Source: an uncultured Actinobacillus sp. (GTDB taxonomy: Bacteria > Pseudomonadota > Gammaproteobacteria > Enterobacterales > Pasteurellaceae). Taken from it: DNA of 64,000 nucleotides. Shown here in pieces: positions 1-9,633 of the stretch. Location of the stretch: positions 1-64,000 of the forward strand of contig NZ_CAMEFX010000001.1 of assembly GCF_945915845.1 (NCBI RefSeq), read 5' to 3'. Within the stretch, counting starts at the first letter, position 1. Each line of letters opens with the position of its first letter. The notes under the pieces were generated by a model, which did no database searches, was not told the DNA's origin, and saw only the letters and a list, made by a program, of their open reading frames with translations. Position numbers and translations under genes: made by a program.

Positions 1-52
1 ATCTGCACCTTAATTAGTTGGTTGTTTAGTCCAACTTTTGGGGTGCAGATCA
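1..52 (-). mobile_element. Probable end of an IS3-family (IS150-type) insertion sequence, rest outside window
   Basis: Read on the minus strand, position 52 starts TGATCTGCACCCCAAAAG, continues with GTTGGAC, and repeats GGTGCAGAT at 9-1. From memory, IS150-group elements of Pasteurellaceae and other bacteria have ends of this type (CTGCACCCC followed by AAAAGTTGGAC). Inverted words are visible: positions 1-9 pair with 42-50, and 16-21 with 31-36. The transposase would lie to the left of the window, so it cannot be seen. The alternative is a long stem-loop terminator for pheA, but there is no clean T-run on the minus strand after the stem. Confidence 0.5.
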
Positions 53-72
53 TTTCACCGCACTTTTTTGCT

Positions 73-1233
73 CTACACAATCTCAACCGGTTTCACAATT
101 TCACTTGGGTAACAACCTAGCACTTTCAAAAACGAGCTATATTCTTTTAACTCATTCAACGCCTGCTGTGTCGCTTCATTATGAATATTTGCCTCAATTT
201 CCAAATAGAACATTTCTTCCCAAGGTTTTCCATAAATCGGACGAGATTCCAATTTGGTCATTTTAATTTGGTGCTTTTTGAACACCAATAACGCATCTAC
301 TAACGCCCCGGCTTTTTGCCCGGTTGTCATTAACAACAAAGTTTTGCTGGTAATTTGGGGGGAAACCGTTAAAGGCTCACGAGCGATTACAATAAAACGT
401 GTAATATTATTTGGCTGATTAGCAATATCAGTTTTCAGCACTTTTAAGCCATATAAATGTCCACCATCTTCATTACCCAATGCGGCAATATTCGGTTTAT
501 TGAGGCTTGAAACCAACTCCATCGCATGGGAGCTGCTTTCGCAATATTCAATATGCACGCGATCTAAACGTCGAATAAATTGACTACATTGTTGAATCAC
601 TTGCGGATGGCTATAAAGTGTATCAATTTGGCTTAAATCATCTTGATCATTGACCAATACACAATGCTTAATCGGATAAGCTAACTCGCCAACTAAAGAT
701 AAGTCGGTATGTTGCAATAAGTCATAAACCTCATTGATCGATCCTGAAGTCGTATTCTCCAGTGGCAACACACCAAGATCTGCCTCACCTGACCGGACTT
801 TGTCAAAAACCTGATCAAAGGAAGCGCAACTTAACTCAATAAATTGTTTTTGATAGCGATTAGCATAAGCTCGTGCGGCTAAATTAGAATAGGAGCCGCG
901 TTTACCAAGAAATGCAATATGTACACTATTCTCACGTTGCTCATTAAGCTTATTCTGCAAGTAAGCCTGCTGTGTTAGAACCGAATCTTCGATAATGCGT
1001 TGGAAAATCTGGGTCACATATTGTGCATCAAGTTGATAATTTTCACTTTCCGCAAATTTCACTAGCTCTTGTAACAATTGCTGCTCACGCACTTCATCAC
1101 GTAAAGCTTTTTGCGTGATTTCCTTACTACGCACAACATCATAAGCTAAACGATGACGTTCTGATAATAATTTCAACAAACTACGATCAATACGCGTAAT
1201 CTGCTGACGAATTTCAGTTAAATCTAATGCCAT
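73..1233 (-). CDS. pheA: Bifunctional chorismate mutase / prephenate dehydratase
   Basis: P-protein that converts chorismate to prephenate and then to phenylpyruvate in cytoplasmic phenylalanine synthesis. The 386 residues match the family length. Residues 1-90 form the helical chorismate mutase domain (IRQQITRID at 8-16, SERHRLA at 24-30). Residues about 104-285 form the dehydratase domain, with NNITRF at 275-280. Residues about 298-375 form the ACT regulatory domain, with GALV at 309-312 and ESRP at 329-332, the motifs that bind phenylalanine in this family, so feedback inhibition is expected. The ATG has AAGGAATTC just upstream. No leader peptide or attenuator is visible. A ushA terminator lies immediately upstream, so pheA is probably transcribed alone. 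Confidence 0.97.
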   Translation of the reverse strand: MALDLTEIRQQITRIDRSLLKLLSERHRLAYDVVRSKEITQKALRDEVREQQLLQELVKFAESENYQLDAQYVTQIFQRIIEDSVLTQQAYLQNKLNEQRENSVHIAFLGKRGSYSNLAARAYANRYQKQFIELSCASFDQVFDKVRSGEADLGVLPLENTTSGSINEVYDLLQHTDLSLVGELAYPIKHCVLVNDQDDLSQIDTLYSHPQVIQQCSQFIRRLDRVHIEYCESSSHAMELVSSLNKPNIAALGNEDGGHLYGLKVLKTDIANQPNNITRFIVIAREPLTVSPQITSKTLLLMTTGQKAGALVDALLVFKKHQIKMTKLESRPIYGKPWEEMFYLEIEANIHNEATQQALNELKEYSSFLKVLGCYPSEIVKPVEIV

Positions 1234-1293
1234 AAGAATTCCTTAGGAAAAATAAGTGCGGTCATTTTAGCAGATATTTTTTAAAGTTGGCGC

Positions 1294-1319
1294 AAAAAAC
1301 CGAACCTTTCGGTTCGGTT
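1294..1319 (-). terminator. Rho-independent terminator of ushA
   Basis: A perfect 9-bp stem, AACCGAACC (1298-1306) with GGTTCGGTT (1311-1319) and a 4-base loop, is followed on the minus strand by a run of T residues (1299-1294). It starts 8 bases beyond the ushA stop codon. Confidence 0.9.
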
Positions 1320-1326
1320 AGCCGGG

Positions 1327-2976
1327 TTATTTATAAATAATTTCCCCTTTCGGTTCAAACTTCGACGCATCAATTGGTGAGTTTTTCTCGAAGAAATCTT
1401 TTAATACATCCGCATCAATAAAGCCTGAATCCACATAGGTTGGGTGCGATTTAATATTCGGATAACCATCACCACCTGACGCGCTATAGTTTGGCACAGA
1501 AATACGGTATTTTTTGTCCGTACTTAAGGGTTCGCCTTTAATTTTGACATCAGTAACCGTTTTATTTTTGAAGTCAATGATCATGCTAATATCGCCTGTA
1601 AATTGCGGATAACCGCCTGAATCAACTTCTTTCAACGCCACCACATTCAAATAATCCTGTAATTCTTTGCCATTGAAATCCACATAGCTTACCGCATTAC
1701 CAAATGGCATAACGGTTAACACATTGCGATAAGTAATATCGCCATTTTCAATAGAGGCACGAACCACGCCGGAATTCACAATCCCCACATCGGCATTCAC
1801 ACGTGAACGTTGTGATTCGGCAATTAAACGGCCTAAGTTCGTTTGTTGGAAACGCACTATATTACGATCGCCTTCCAACTTGCCTTTCGTTTCGCCCACT
1901 TTAACATTAAGCAGTTTACCGCCCTCATCTTGATAATGTTTTAATTTTGCGAGCAATGCTTCATCTTGTGGGATTTCTTCCGTGTAGTAACGATATTCTG
2001 TTTTACCGTCCGCCGTTTTAATTTTCTGTTTTAAGTTCACCGGAATTAATTGATAATTCACCAATTTGGTTTCACCATTTTTAAACTCAAAATCAGCCCG
2101 ACCTAAGAATTTTCCCCATTCCCACGCTTGCATAATCCAAGTACCATTTTGGAAATCAGGGCGACAAGGCTGACCCGGTTTATAATCTTTAATCCATACC
2201 CCTTTCTCATCTACACAAACCGCATCATGACTATGGGCACCAACGATCATATCAAAGGCACCTTTATCTAATTTACGTGCCATTGACACATCGCCAGGTG
2301 CATTTGAACCAAAATTCCCATCATAATAATAGCCCATATGGGTCAACGCGATTTTGACATCAGGCTTTTCCGATTTATTTAAGTCAGCCAAAACCTTACG
2401 TGCGGTTTCTGTTGGATCATCAAAACGCACTTGGTTCATATATTCAGGATTACCCAATTTTGCCGTATCTTCCGTAGTTAATCCCACTACAGCCACTTTC
2501 AAACCATTTTTATTTAAAATCGTATAAGGTTTTACTAAAGGTTTCCCTGTTTTGGCGTTAAATACATTCGCCGACAATAATGGAAACTTCGCCCATTTTT
2601 CTTGCATATCAAGTAGTTGTAACGGATTATCAAACTCATGATTTCCTAAGGTTACCGCTTCATAACCAATTTCATTCATCGCTTCAATATCAGGACGTGC
2701 ATTTTGCATATCTGATTCAGGTACACCCGTATTAAAATCCCCCGCATTCAATAAAATCACTGAGCCACCTTTGGCTTCTACTTCTTTCTTAATGCGATCA
2801 ATCAATGTTTTCTGCGCGGCAAAACCATATTCACCTTTATCATTCGCCCAGAAATGACCGTGAATATCATTATTATGCAGCACGGTGAAATGATAGGTTT
2901 TATCTTTTTCATAGGCTTGCGCTGTGGCCGCCATTAACGCGAAAGAAAGTGCGGTGAGTTTGAGTTGTGTTTTCAT
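1327..2976 (-). CDS. ushA: Periplasmic 5'-nucleotidase / UDP-sugar hydrolase
   Basis: Metallophosphoesterase of the UshA family, which hydrolyses UDP-sugars and nucleoside monophosphates in the periplasm. From the chosen start (MKTQLKL, preceded by AAAGGAG) there is a signal peptide ending near AQA at residue 21. Metal-site motifs appear in order: NNDIHGHF, NAGDF, GNHEFD and GAHSHD, followed by the C-terminal substrate-binding domain with GGDGYP. The longest open frame adds six codons upstream (start at 2994), but the ribosome-binding site and signal peptide favour 2976. In NAD-dependent Pasteurellaceae, related enzymes (NadN, NucA) take part in using external NAD; whether this one does is inference. 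It has its own terminator and lies downstream of yqhD. Confidence 0.93.
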   Translation of the reverse strand: MKTQLKLTALSFALMAATAQAYEKDKTYHFTVLHNNDIHGHFWANDKGEYGFAAQKTLIDRIKKEVEAKGGSVILLNAGDFNTGVPESDMQNARPDIEAMNEIGYEAVTLGNHEFDNPLQLLDMQEKWAKFPLLSANVFNAKTGKPLVKPYTILNKNGLKVAVVGLTTEDTAKLGNPEYMNQVRFDDPTETARKVLADLNKSEKPDVKIALTHMGYYYDGNFGSNAPGDVSMARKLDKGAFDMIVGAHSHDAVCVDEKGVWIKDYKPGQPCRPDFQNGTWIMQAWEWGKFLGRADFEFKNGETKLVNYQLIPVNLKQKIKTADGKTEYRYYTEEIPQDEALLAKLKHYQDEGGKLLNVKVGETKGKLEGDRNIVRFQQTNLGRLIAESQRSRVNADVGIVNSGVVRASIENGDITYRNVLTVMPFGNAVSYVDFNGKELQDYLNVVALKEVDSGGYPQFTGDISMIIDFKNKTVTDVKIKGEPLSTDKKYRISVPNYSASGGDGYPNIKSHPTYVDSGFIDADVLKDFFEKNSPIDASKFEPKGEIIYK

Positions 2977-3015
2977 GTTTTCTCCTTTAAACACTATCGA
3001 AAATTTGATGTATAT

Positions 3016-3049
3016 TAGGGTCTTTTATTGAAAGATAAACAGCCCCCTA
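3016..3049. repeat. Relic of the TA-flanked foldback element
   Basis: The sequence reads TA, GGGTC, then TTTTATTGAAAGATAAACAG (3023-3042), CCCCC and TA. The 20-base core is identical to the right end of the element at 26410-26680. The left end is reduced to TAGGGTC, so this looks like a copy that lost its interior and most of one inverted repeat. The TAG stop codon of yqhD (3047-3049) is formed by its outer end, just as the ybeY stop is formed by the full element. Confidence 0.75.
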
Positions 3050-4201
3050 GAGTGCCATATATAAAATTTGTTTCGCTACGGTATTATCAATATTCTTATG
3101 CTCCCCTAAAGGCTGTGGACGATGTTCGGCGAGTTTTTGTAGCACCAGAGAAAATTGACTGTCATCAATACCTAAGTCGCTAAAACGCGTTTTTAAGCCC
3201 ATTTGTTCAAAAAATTCTCGTGTCTTTTGAATGGCAAATTCTGCGCCTTGCGCGTTGTCACCTTGATAATTGAAAACACGCTGAGCCATTTGGGTGAGTT
3301 TCTCTCGTTTGTGTTCAATTTGATGAGTAAACAATGCCGGAACAATGATAGCTAAGGTTTGAGCATGATCCAAACCATAAACCGCTGTCAATTCATGCCC
3401 GATTGCATGCGATGACCAGTCGCCAGGCACCCCAACACTCAGAATATCATTTAATCCTTGCGTTGCTGCCCACATCACGTTGGCTCGTGCATCATAATCT
3501 ATTGGGTTATCCAATAATTTAGACCCATCTTCTAACAGAGTTAATAGTACCCCTTCCGCAAAACGATCTTGAATTTTGCCGTTCACCGGGTAAGTCGCAT
3601 ATTGCTCTAAGGTATGCACAAAGGCATCCACAACCCCATTTGCCGTTTGGCGCGCCGGTAATGAAAATGTTGTTGTTGGATCAAGTATCGCAAATTGTGG
3701 GCGTATCAAATCAGAATAAAGTGAAACCTTATCTTGTGTTGCTCGACGACTTACCACGGCTCGATGATTCATTTCTGAGCCTGTTGCCGGCAAAGTCAAA
3801 ACACAGCCAATAGGAAGTGCGGTCGAAATTGGGGCTTTTTTGTAAGGAATATCCCAGGGTTCACCATCAAAAGGCACGGCGGCTGCAATAAATTTACTAC
3901 CATCTAAAACGGAACCGCCACCCACGGCAAGGATAAAATCTAATTTTTCTTTGCGTACCAACTCAACCGCTTTCATGAGGGTTTCATATTCCGGATTCGC
4001 TTCGATTCCACCAAATTCAATGTAAAAATGCGCGTTAAGTGCCTGTTGTACTTGATCAAATACACCATTCTTCTTAATACTGCCACCACCATAAGTTAAT
4101 AAAATACGTGCTGTTTTAGGAATAGCAGTGGTTAATGTTGCGATTTGTCCTTTACCAAAATAGGCCTTCGTTGGAAGGTAAAAACTGAAATTACTAATCA
4201 T
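3047..4201 (-). CDS. yqhD: NADPH-dependent aldehyde/alcohol dehydrogenase (YqhD family)
   Basis: Iron-containing alcohol dehydrogenase family, close to E. coli YqhD, which reduces short aldehydes with NADPH and protects against aldehyde stress in the cytoplasm. At 384 residues it is nearly the same length as YqhD (387). The nucleotide-binding GGGS motifs lie near residues 39-42 and 94-97, followed by LTLPATGSE. The metal-binding helices appear as VVDAFVHTLEQY and HELTAVYGLDHAQTLA, with Asp and His ligands in the expected places. It stands upstream of ushA with about 70 bases between the genes. The true substrate is not readable from sequence. Confidence 0.93.
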   Translation of the reverse strand: MISNFSFYLPTKAYFGKGQIATLTTAIPKTARILLTYGGGSIKKNGVFDQVQQALNAHFYIEFGGIEANPEYETLMKAVELVRKEKLDFILAVGGGSVLDGSKFIAAAVPFDGEPWDIPYKKAPISTALPIGCVLTLPATGSEMNHRAVVSRRATQDKVSLYSDLIRPQFAILDPTTTFSLPARQTANGVVDAFVHTLEQYATYPVNGKIQDRFAEGVLLTLLEDGSKLLDNPIDYDARANVMWAATQGLNDILSVGVPGDWSSHAIGHELTAVYGLDHAQTLAIIVPALFTHQIEHKREKLTQMAQRVFNYQGDNAQGAEFAIQKTREFFEQMGLKTRFSDLGIDDSQFSLVLQKLAEHRPQPLGEHKNIDNTVAKQILYMAL

Positions 4202-4249
4202 ATAATATCCTTAGCATCTCGGGGTAACTGCATATGTCGGTAAAAAATA

Positions 4250-4280
4250 AAAAAGCCATACCAACATGGTATAGCTTTTT
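4250..4280 (-). terminator. Terminator of the dcw/lpxC transcript
   Basis: The stem is AAAAAGC plus ATACCA (4250-4263), paired with TGGTAT plus GCTTTTT (4267-4280), with one unpaired position on each side. On the minus strand it is followed by a T-rich run. It lies 14 bases after the lpxC stop and probably ends the whole division-cluster transcript. Confidence 0.85.
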
Positions 4281-4293
4281 ATTGTTTTATCAA

Positions 4294-5211
4294 TTAGATA
4301 AGCACTTGAGCTGCTGCCACATAACCTTGTGGCACTTCTTCTTTGTCTTCAAAAGTAACAAATTCCCAAGCTTCTTGGTTTTCTAATAATGCACGAAGCA
4401 ATTTATTATTTAAGCCGTGACCTGATTTATATGCACTAAAATCACCAATAATGTTGAAACCGCACATATATAGATCGCCGATTGAGTCTAGCATTTTGTG
4501 ACGGACAAGTTCATCTTTGAAACGTAAACCATCTTCATTGAGCACACGGTAGTTATCCAATACGATAGCATTATCCAAACTTCCGCCTAAAGCTAAACCT
4601 TGAGATTGAAGATATTCAATATCTTTCATAAACGCAAAGGTGCGTGCGCGACTGATTTGTTGCACAAATTTTTGTGCTGAAAAATCCAATGTGTATTTGC
4701 TTAATGATTTTGGAATAGCCGGATGGTTAAAATCAATCACAAAATTTAAACGGAAACCGTTATATGGCTTAATTTCTGCCCATTTATCTCCATCTTCTAC
4801 ACGGACTGTTTTTTTCACGCGAACAAATTTCTTCGCTGCATTTTGCTCTTCAATTCCTGCGTCTAATAACAAATAAACAAAAGGACTCGCGCTACCATCC
4901 ATAATCGGAATTTCAGGCGCATCGACTTCGATAATGACATTATCAATACCTAAACCGGCTAAAGCCGCATTTAAATGTTCAACTGTTGAAATACGAACAC
5001 CTTCGTCATTAACCAGTGCAGTACAAAGCATAGTATCACGTACTGCTTTGGCATCTGCCGGGAAATACACCGGAGGATTGAGATCAGTACGACAATAAAC
5101 CACACCGCTATTGGCAGGTGCAGGACGCAGATTTAAAGTCACTTTGTTACCGCTATGTAAACCAACGCCGGTTACTTTAATACTTTGTTTTAATGTTCTT
5201 TGTTTAATCAT
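4294..5211 (-). CDS. lpxC: UDP-3-O-acyl-N-acetylglucosamine deacetylase
   Basis: Zinc hydrolase that performs the committed deacetylation step of lipid A synthesis. Its 305 residues equal the E. coli length. The zinc ligands fall at the same numbers as in E. coli: His79 (in [10 protein letters not shown]), His238 and Asp242 (in [10 protein letters not shown]), with the catalytic His265 in KSGHGLNN. It is the last gene of the dcw cluster, 41 bases after ftsZ, as in E. coli and H. influenzae. In E. coli the protein level is set by FtsH proteolysis; the C-terminal tail here ends AAAQVLI, similar to a degradable tail, but that is inference. Confidence 0.98.
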   Translation of the reverse strand: MIKQRTLKQSIKVTGVGLHSGNKVTLNLRPAPANSGVVYCRTDLNPPVYFPADAKAVRDTMLCTALVNDEGVRISTVEHLNAALAGLGIDNVIIEVDAPEIPIMDGSASPFVYLLLDAGIEEQNAAKKFVRVKKTVRVEDGDKWAEIKPYNGFRLNFVIDFNHPAIPKSLSKYTLDFSAQKFVQQISRARTFAFMKDIEYLQSQGLALGGSLDNAIVLDNYRVLNEDGLRFKDELVRHKMLDSIGDLYMCGFNIIGDFSAYKSGHGLNNKLLRALLENQEAWEFVTFEDKEEVPQGYVAAAQVLI

Positions 5212-5252
5212 AATTTATCTCTTACATAATCATGAAAGATTATGAACATATA

Positions 5253-6455
5253 TTACTGATTATTGCCACGCAAAAATGCCGGAGTAAAACGATTATCTTT
5301 GTTCAACGAAGTCGGCGCCGTAGATTGAACTTGCTCAGGTTGAACAGGAGAACGCGGTGCTTCTAAAGTAGAATCCACATGCATCGTATCTGAACGAAGC
5401 GTTCTCGGTGGAAGTTGAGCTAATTCTTCGTTTGCACCAATTCCTGTTGCAACTAGCGTGACGCGAATCTCACCTTGCATTTCAGGATTTAAACTGGTTC
5501 CCACCACAACAGTCGCTTCTTCGGAAGCAAAAGATTTAATGGTATTACCAATAATTTCGTATTCATCTAAGCTTAAATCCAAACCTGATAAAATATTAAC
5601 AATAACGCCTCGCGCACCGCTTAAATCCACATCTTCCAATAATGGACTTGCTACCGCTTCATTTGCCGCTTTTTCCGCGCGGCCATCATCAGTTTCCCCT
5701 TGTGCAATACCTGTCCCCATCATAGCACGTCCCATTTCTGACATAACGGTACTTACGTCCGCAAAGTCCACGTTGATCATGCCCGGAGTTGTAATCATAT
5801 CTGAAATACCTGTTACTGCATTACGTAACACGTTATTAACGGCAGCAAAGGCATCAATTAATGAGGCACCTTTTGGTAATACTTTCTTTAATTTATCATT
5901 TGGAATAACAATTAATGAATCAACATATTGTGATAACGCCTTAATCCCTTGCTCTGCAAAAGACATGCGTTTTTTACCCTCAAATGAGAACGGTTTAGTT
6001 ACAACAGCAACCGTGAGAATACCTAATTCTTTTGCCACTTGCGCAACAATTGGTGCGGCACCTGTACCTGTACCACCGCCCATACCTGTTGCGATAAAGA
6101 CCATATTGGCACCTTCTAACATAGCGCGGATAGCATCACGATCTTCTTCTGCCGCTTTTTGTCCGACATTTGGATTGGCTCCTGCACCTAACCCACGTGT
6201 CACCTCTGCACCAATCTGAACCGTTTGTTGCACTTTACTTTTACGCAACGCTTGAGCATCTGTATTTACTGCATAGAAAATGATTTCACCATGTTCATCA
6301 TTTGTTAATGAATCAATACCTAATTCTGCACCATGGTTTTGTAATTGCTCAACCATATGGTTAACGGCATTACCGCCACCACCGCCAACACCAACCACCT
6401 TAATCAGCGTGCGACCGACTTCATCATCATAATCATATTGTACAGGTTCAAACAT
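5253..6455 (-). CDS. ftsZ: Cell division tubulin homologue FtsZ
   Basis: GTPase that polymerises into the cytokinetic Z ring. The tubulin signature GGGTGTG is at residues 126-132, the N-terminal glycine-rich loop GVGGGGGNA at 22-30, and the catalytic T7 loop appears as VDFADV. Residues about 350-385 form the low-complexity linker. The conserved C-terminal peptide that binds FtsA and ZipA is visible as FTPAFLR near residue 392. At 400 residues it has a rather short linker for the family. It is preceded by ftsA (80-base gap) and followed by lpxC. Confidence 0.98.
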   Translation of the reverse strand: MFEPVQYDYDDEVGRTLIKVVGVGGGGGNAVNHMVEQLQNHGAELGIDSLTNDEHGEIIFYAVNTDAQALRKSKVQQTVQIGAEVTRGLGAGANPNVGQKAAEEDRDAIRAMLEGANMVFIATGMGGGTGTGAAPIVAQVAKELGILTVAVVTKPFSFEGKKRMSFAEQGIKALSQYVDSLIVIPNDKLKKVLPKGASLIDAFAAVNNVLRNAVTGISDMITTPGMINVDFADVSTVMSEMGRAMMGTGIAQGETDDGRAEKAANEAVASPLLEDVDLSGARGVIVNILSGLDLSLDEYEIIGNTIKSFASEEATVVVGTSLNPEMQGEIRVTLVATGIGANEELAQLPPRTLRSDTMHVDSTLEAPRSPVQPEQVQSTAPTSLNKDNRFTPAFLRGNNQ

Positions 6456-6535
6456 TCGTATTCTCCGTGGAGTTAGATTTCCTAACGCTAAATATTTCTA
6501 AATTCTTTCTATTGTAGATTAAAAATCAAAATTTA

Positions 6536-7828
6536 TCAAAATTCTGACCGCACTTTATTGCCAATTTTTTTCAATTTTTTCCAAATTGAACCCAAAACAC
6601 CTTCACCATTCGCAACTTGAGCTAATAACGGCGTATTTTCTTCATCATTATGATGGGTATATTGTAACAATCCAAGCACTGTTGCATATTGTGGTTTACT
6701 CACATAATCCGTTAACCCCGTAATATTGAGTGGGCTACCAACACGAACATGAGAACCAAAAATTTCTGTAGCGCATTTCGCAATATCTTCCATTTGCGCG
6801 CCACCGCCTGTTAACACAATACCTGCGATTAAATCATTTTTGATGCCTTTCGAGGCTAACTCTGCCCGTAAAGCAACCAATTCGTGCTGAACCACACGTA
6901 ACAAATCAGCATAACATTGCGATGTCACTTCCATAATTTGTTTTTTAGTGAACATTCTTGGTGAAGTCCCACCTAAACCTGCTACTTCGACTTTTTTCTT
7001 CGCAAAATGTTCCGCTAATTCTTCACTTGGACTAACCGCACTCCCATAATTAATTTTAATACTTTCTGCTTCATGACGAGAGGTTGTTAAACTTTGCGCA
7101 ACGAAATCAGTAATATCATTACCACCATAAGGAATCACCTTGCTATAACGTAGCGCGCCATTAGTGTAAACCATGATATCCATTGAACCGCCGCCAAAAT
7201 CAATCATGCAAACGCCTAATTCTTTTTCGTCTTCGGTTAACACGGAATAAGTTGAGGCAAGTCCGGAAAACACCACTTTATCGACTTTTAAACCACAGCT
7301 TTCTACTGCTTTTTGTAAATTATTCACCCAAGACTGATGACAACCGATTAAATGAACCTGCGCTTTCAAACGCACGCCCTGAAGCCCTAATGGACTTTTG
7401 ATATTTTGCTGTTTATCAACGGCATATTCTTGTGGAATCACATGTTGTAAGTTTAGTCCATCCGGCAATTTTACTGATTTTGCGGTATTCATTGCATTAT
7501 CAATATCATCTTGTGTCACTTCACCGCTGATAATCGGCACAAATCCACTCTCATTAATACTGTGAATATGCTCCCCTGTAATCGCCAAAGTCACCGACAT
7601 AATGGTGCAATCCGCTACCGACTCTGCATTTTCAATGGCACGTTGAATTGAATTCACCACTGCAGAAAGGTCAGTAATATTCCCTTTATCAATTCCTTTA
7701 GACGGGCTACTTCCTACGCCCATAACATTGACCACCCCATCAGGCAAGACTTCGCCGACTACCGCGACAACCTTGGATGTACCAACTTCTAACCCAACAA
7801 TCGTTTTTGATTCCACCATTTTTGCCAT
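6536..7828 (-). CDS. ftsA: Actin-like cell division protein FtsA
   Basis: Membrane-tethered actin homologue that anchors FtsZ and recruits later division proteins. ATP-site motifs are visible: [10 protein letters not shown] at the start, IDFGGGSMD in the middle and LTGGGAQM near the end. The extreme C-terminus ([13 protein letters not shown]) is a basic amphipathic helix typical of the membrane-targeting tail. The open frame also has a GTG three codons upstream (7837); the ATG at 7828 is preferred because a GGTGA sequence is suitably spaced. It lies between ftsQ and ftsZ. Confidence 0.97.
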   Translation of the reverse strand: MAKMVESKTIVGLEVGTSKVVAVVGEVLPDGVVNVMGVGSSPSKGIDKGNITDLSAVVNSIQRAIENAESVADCTIMSVTLAITGEHIHSINESGFVPIISGEVTQDDIDNAMNTAKSVKLPDGLNLQHVIPQEYAVDKQQNIKSPLGLQGVRLKAQVHLIGCHQSWVNNLQKAVESCGLKVDKVVFSGLASTYSVLTEDEKELGVCMIDFGGGSMDIMVYTNGALRYSKVIPYGGNDITDFVAQSLTTSRHEAESIKINYGSAVSPSEELAEHFAKKKVEVAGLGGTSPRMFTKKQIMEVTSQCYADLLRVVQHELVALRAELASKGIKNDLIAGIVLTGGGAQMEDIAKCATEIFGSHVRVGSPLNITGLTDYVSKPQYATVLGLLQYTHHNDEENTPLLAQVANGEGVLGSIWKKLKKIGNKVRSEF

Positions 7829-7859
7829 TTTGTTCACTTCACCGTTAACTTAATTATTT

Positions 7860-8627
7860 TTATTTATCAATAAAACCCACTGATGCCCCGACTTTATAAC
7901 GTAAATCCACATAATCGATACGTTTGTTTTCAGGAATTTCAATTTGTGGATAAATCGTCACGAAATTATCAATTTTTGTTTTCCATTCCCCACGGCCCAG
8001 TTTTAGACGAATATCATTATCAAGCGTAATTTCCCACGCTCCACGTTCATCAATCGATACAGATTTTAAAGCCAACTTTCTCGACTCAAGTTCTTTATAA
8101 ATTTTATACCATGCTTCAAGGACTTCTGAACTTTTATAATCAGGTCCAAATAAACGTGGCATAGTCGTATTTTTCAGCTTATCAGCAGGTAATTTAAATA
8201 CCACGCCATCGCTCGATAAAAACTGATCACCATTCCAATAAGCAATGGGTTGATATTCTGATACCACAATACTCAAACGATTAGGCCAGATTTTTCGCAC
8301 CACCGCCCCTTTAATCCAAGGCATGGATTGAATTTGCTCGCGAATCATATTCACATCTTGACCGAAAAAACCTTTTAGCTCCCCCATTTTCAAAATCATT
8401 TCGCGAATATCCGCATTGGTGGTGTACGATGGCGTACCTAATAAAGCAAAGGAACTAATCGGTTTATCATCAAGCTTTTCTAGCCAAGACTGCCAATTTG
8501 CATAAGCAAAATACATTATACCTACACATAATAACACAAGTATAGGCTTAATCTGAATGAGGCTTTTGGCATTAAAATCAAAGGATTTCGATTTTTTCTG
8601 CGAACTATTGTGCTTAATTACCGCCAT
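7860..8627 (-). CDS. ftsQ: Cell division protein FtsQ
   Basis: Bitopic inner-membrane divisome protein that links early and late division proteins through FtsB and FtsL. It has a basic cytoplasmic N-terminus, one membrane segment at about residues 29-46 (VLLCVGIMYFAYA), then a POTRA domain (about 60-130, beginning ISSFALLG) and a beta domain. At 255 residues it is slightly shorter than E. coli FtsQ. The ATG shares its A with the last base of the ddl TAA stop, so translation is probably coupled. Confidence 0.95.
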   Translation of the reverse strand: MAVIKHNSSQKKSKSFDFNAKSLIQIKPILVLLCVGIMYFAYANWQSWLEKLDDKPISSFALLGTPSYTTNADIREMILKMGELKGFFGQDVNMIREQIQSMPWIKGAVVRKIWPNRLSIVVSEYQPIAYWNGDQFLSSDGVVFKLPADKLKNTTMPRLFGPDYKSSEVLEAWYKIYKELESRKLALKSVSIDERGAWEITLDNDIRLKLGRGEWKTKIDNFVTIYPQIEIPENKRIDYVDLRYKVGASVGFIDK

Positions 8628-9550
8628 TAAACACTCAACTCCAAAATTTTAGCAACCAGTTGCTCAAAGCTAATCCCCACTGTTGCCGCTGATTTCGGGA
8701 ATAAACTATGGCTAGTCATGCCCGGGGTGGTATTCACTTCAACCAAACGGAAATTGCCTTGACTATCCGTCATCACATCAATACGACTCCAACCGCGACA
8801 ACCCACGACTTCATAAGCTGTTTTGACTAATTTCTTCAATTCTTCCCAACGAGATTCAGCCATTGGCATTGGACAGACATACTGAGTATTATCCGAAATA
8901 TATTTTGCATTGTAATCATAAAACTCGCCATCCGGAATAATTTGCACCGCTGGTAATACTTCCCCACCTAATACAGGCACAGTCAATTCATCACCCGCTA
9001 ACCACTCTTCGATTAATACGGTATCATCATGAGTTAAAGCTAATTCTACTGCAGCTTGCAACTCTTCTACCTTATTCACCTTAGTTAACCCCACACTTGA
9101 ACCTTCACGTGATGGTTTGACCATTAACGGTAAGCCAAGACGTGCAACTATCGCCTGCGGATCCAAATCAACAACCGTGGTTTTTGTCACAATTTCCATC
9201 TCTGCGATAGGCAATCCAAAACCTTTCCACAACATTTTAGTGCGCATTTTATCCATGGTTAATGCTGACGTCATCACACCACAACCTGTATAAGGTAAAC
9301 CAATTTGTTCAAGCATGCCTTGTACCACACCATCTTCCCCACCGCGACCATGTAAAATATTAAAAGCGCGGTCAAATCCTTGCTCTTTTAGGGTCGCTAC
9401 GGAGGTTTCTTTCGGATCAATAGGATGGGCGTCATAACCTTGGTGACGTAATGCGGCTAATACTGCCGCCCCAGAATTTAATGAGACTTCACGCTCTGCT
9501 GATGTACCGCCTAATAATACGGCAATTTTTTGTTGTTTTAATGGTTTCAT
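8627..9550 (-). CDS. ddl: D-alanine--D-alanine ligase
   Basis: ATP-grasp ligase that makes the D-Ala-D-Ala dipeptide for the peptidoglycan precursor, which MurF then attaches. The start is the ATG at 9550 ([15 protein letters not shown]), giving 307 residues as in E. coli DdlB. The open frame runs 33 codons further upstream, but that extension is unlike the family. Visible motifs are [10 protein letters not shown] near the N-terminus, REGSSVGL in the ATP-grasp domain, and the catalytic C-terminal [13 protein letters not shown]. It lies between murC and ftsQ in the dcw order. Confidence 0.96.
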   Translation of the reverse strand: MKPLKQQKIAVLLGGTSAEREVSLNSGAAVLAALRHQGYDAHPIDPKETSVATLKEQGFDRAFNILHGRGGEDGVVQGMLEQIGLPYTGCGVMTSALTMDKMRTKMLWKGFGLPIAEMEIVTKTTVVDLDPQAIVARLGLPLMVKPSREGSSVGLTKVNKVEELQAAVELALTHDDTVLIEEWLAGDELTVPVLGGEVLPAVQIIPDGEFYDYNAKYISDNTQYVCPMPMAESRWEELKKLVKTAYEVVGCRGWSRIDVMTDSQGNFRLVEVNTTPGMTSHSLFPKSAATVGISFEQLVAKILELSV

Positions 9551-9633
9551 TTTTATATTCCGTAAACTGTATTTTTCAATACGTAAAATGCAAAATAAAT
9601 CAAATACTGTGATATTGGTAACACAGCCTACAA

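Noticed and set aside
5458..6219. 253-codon open frame on the plus strand
   Set aside because: It lies wholly antisense to ftsZ, has no ribosome-binding site or recognisable domain, and is a by-product of ftsZ codon use.
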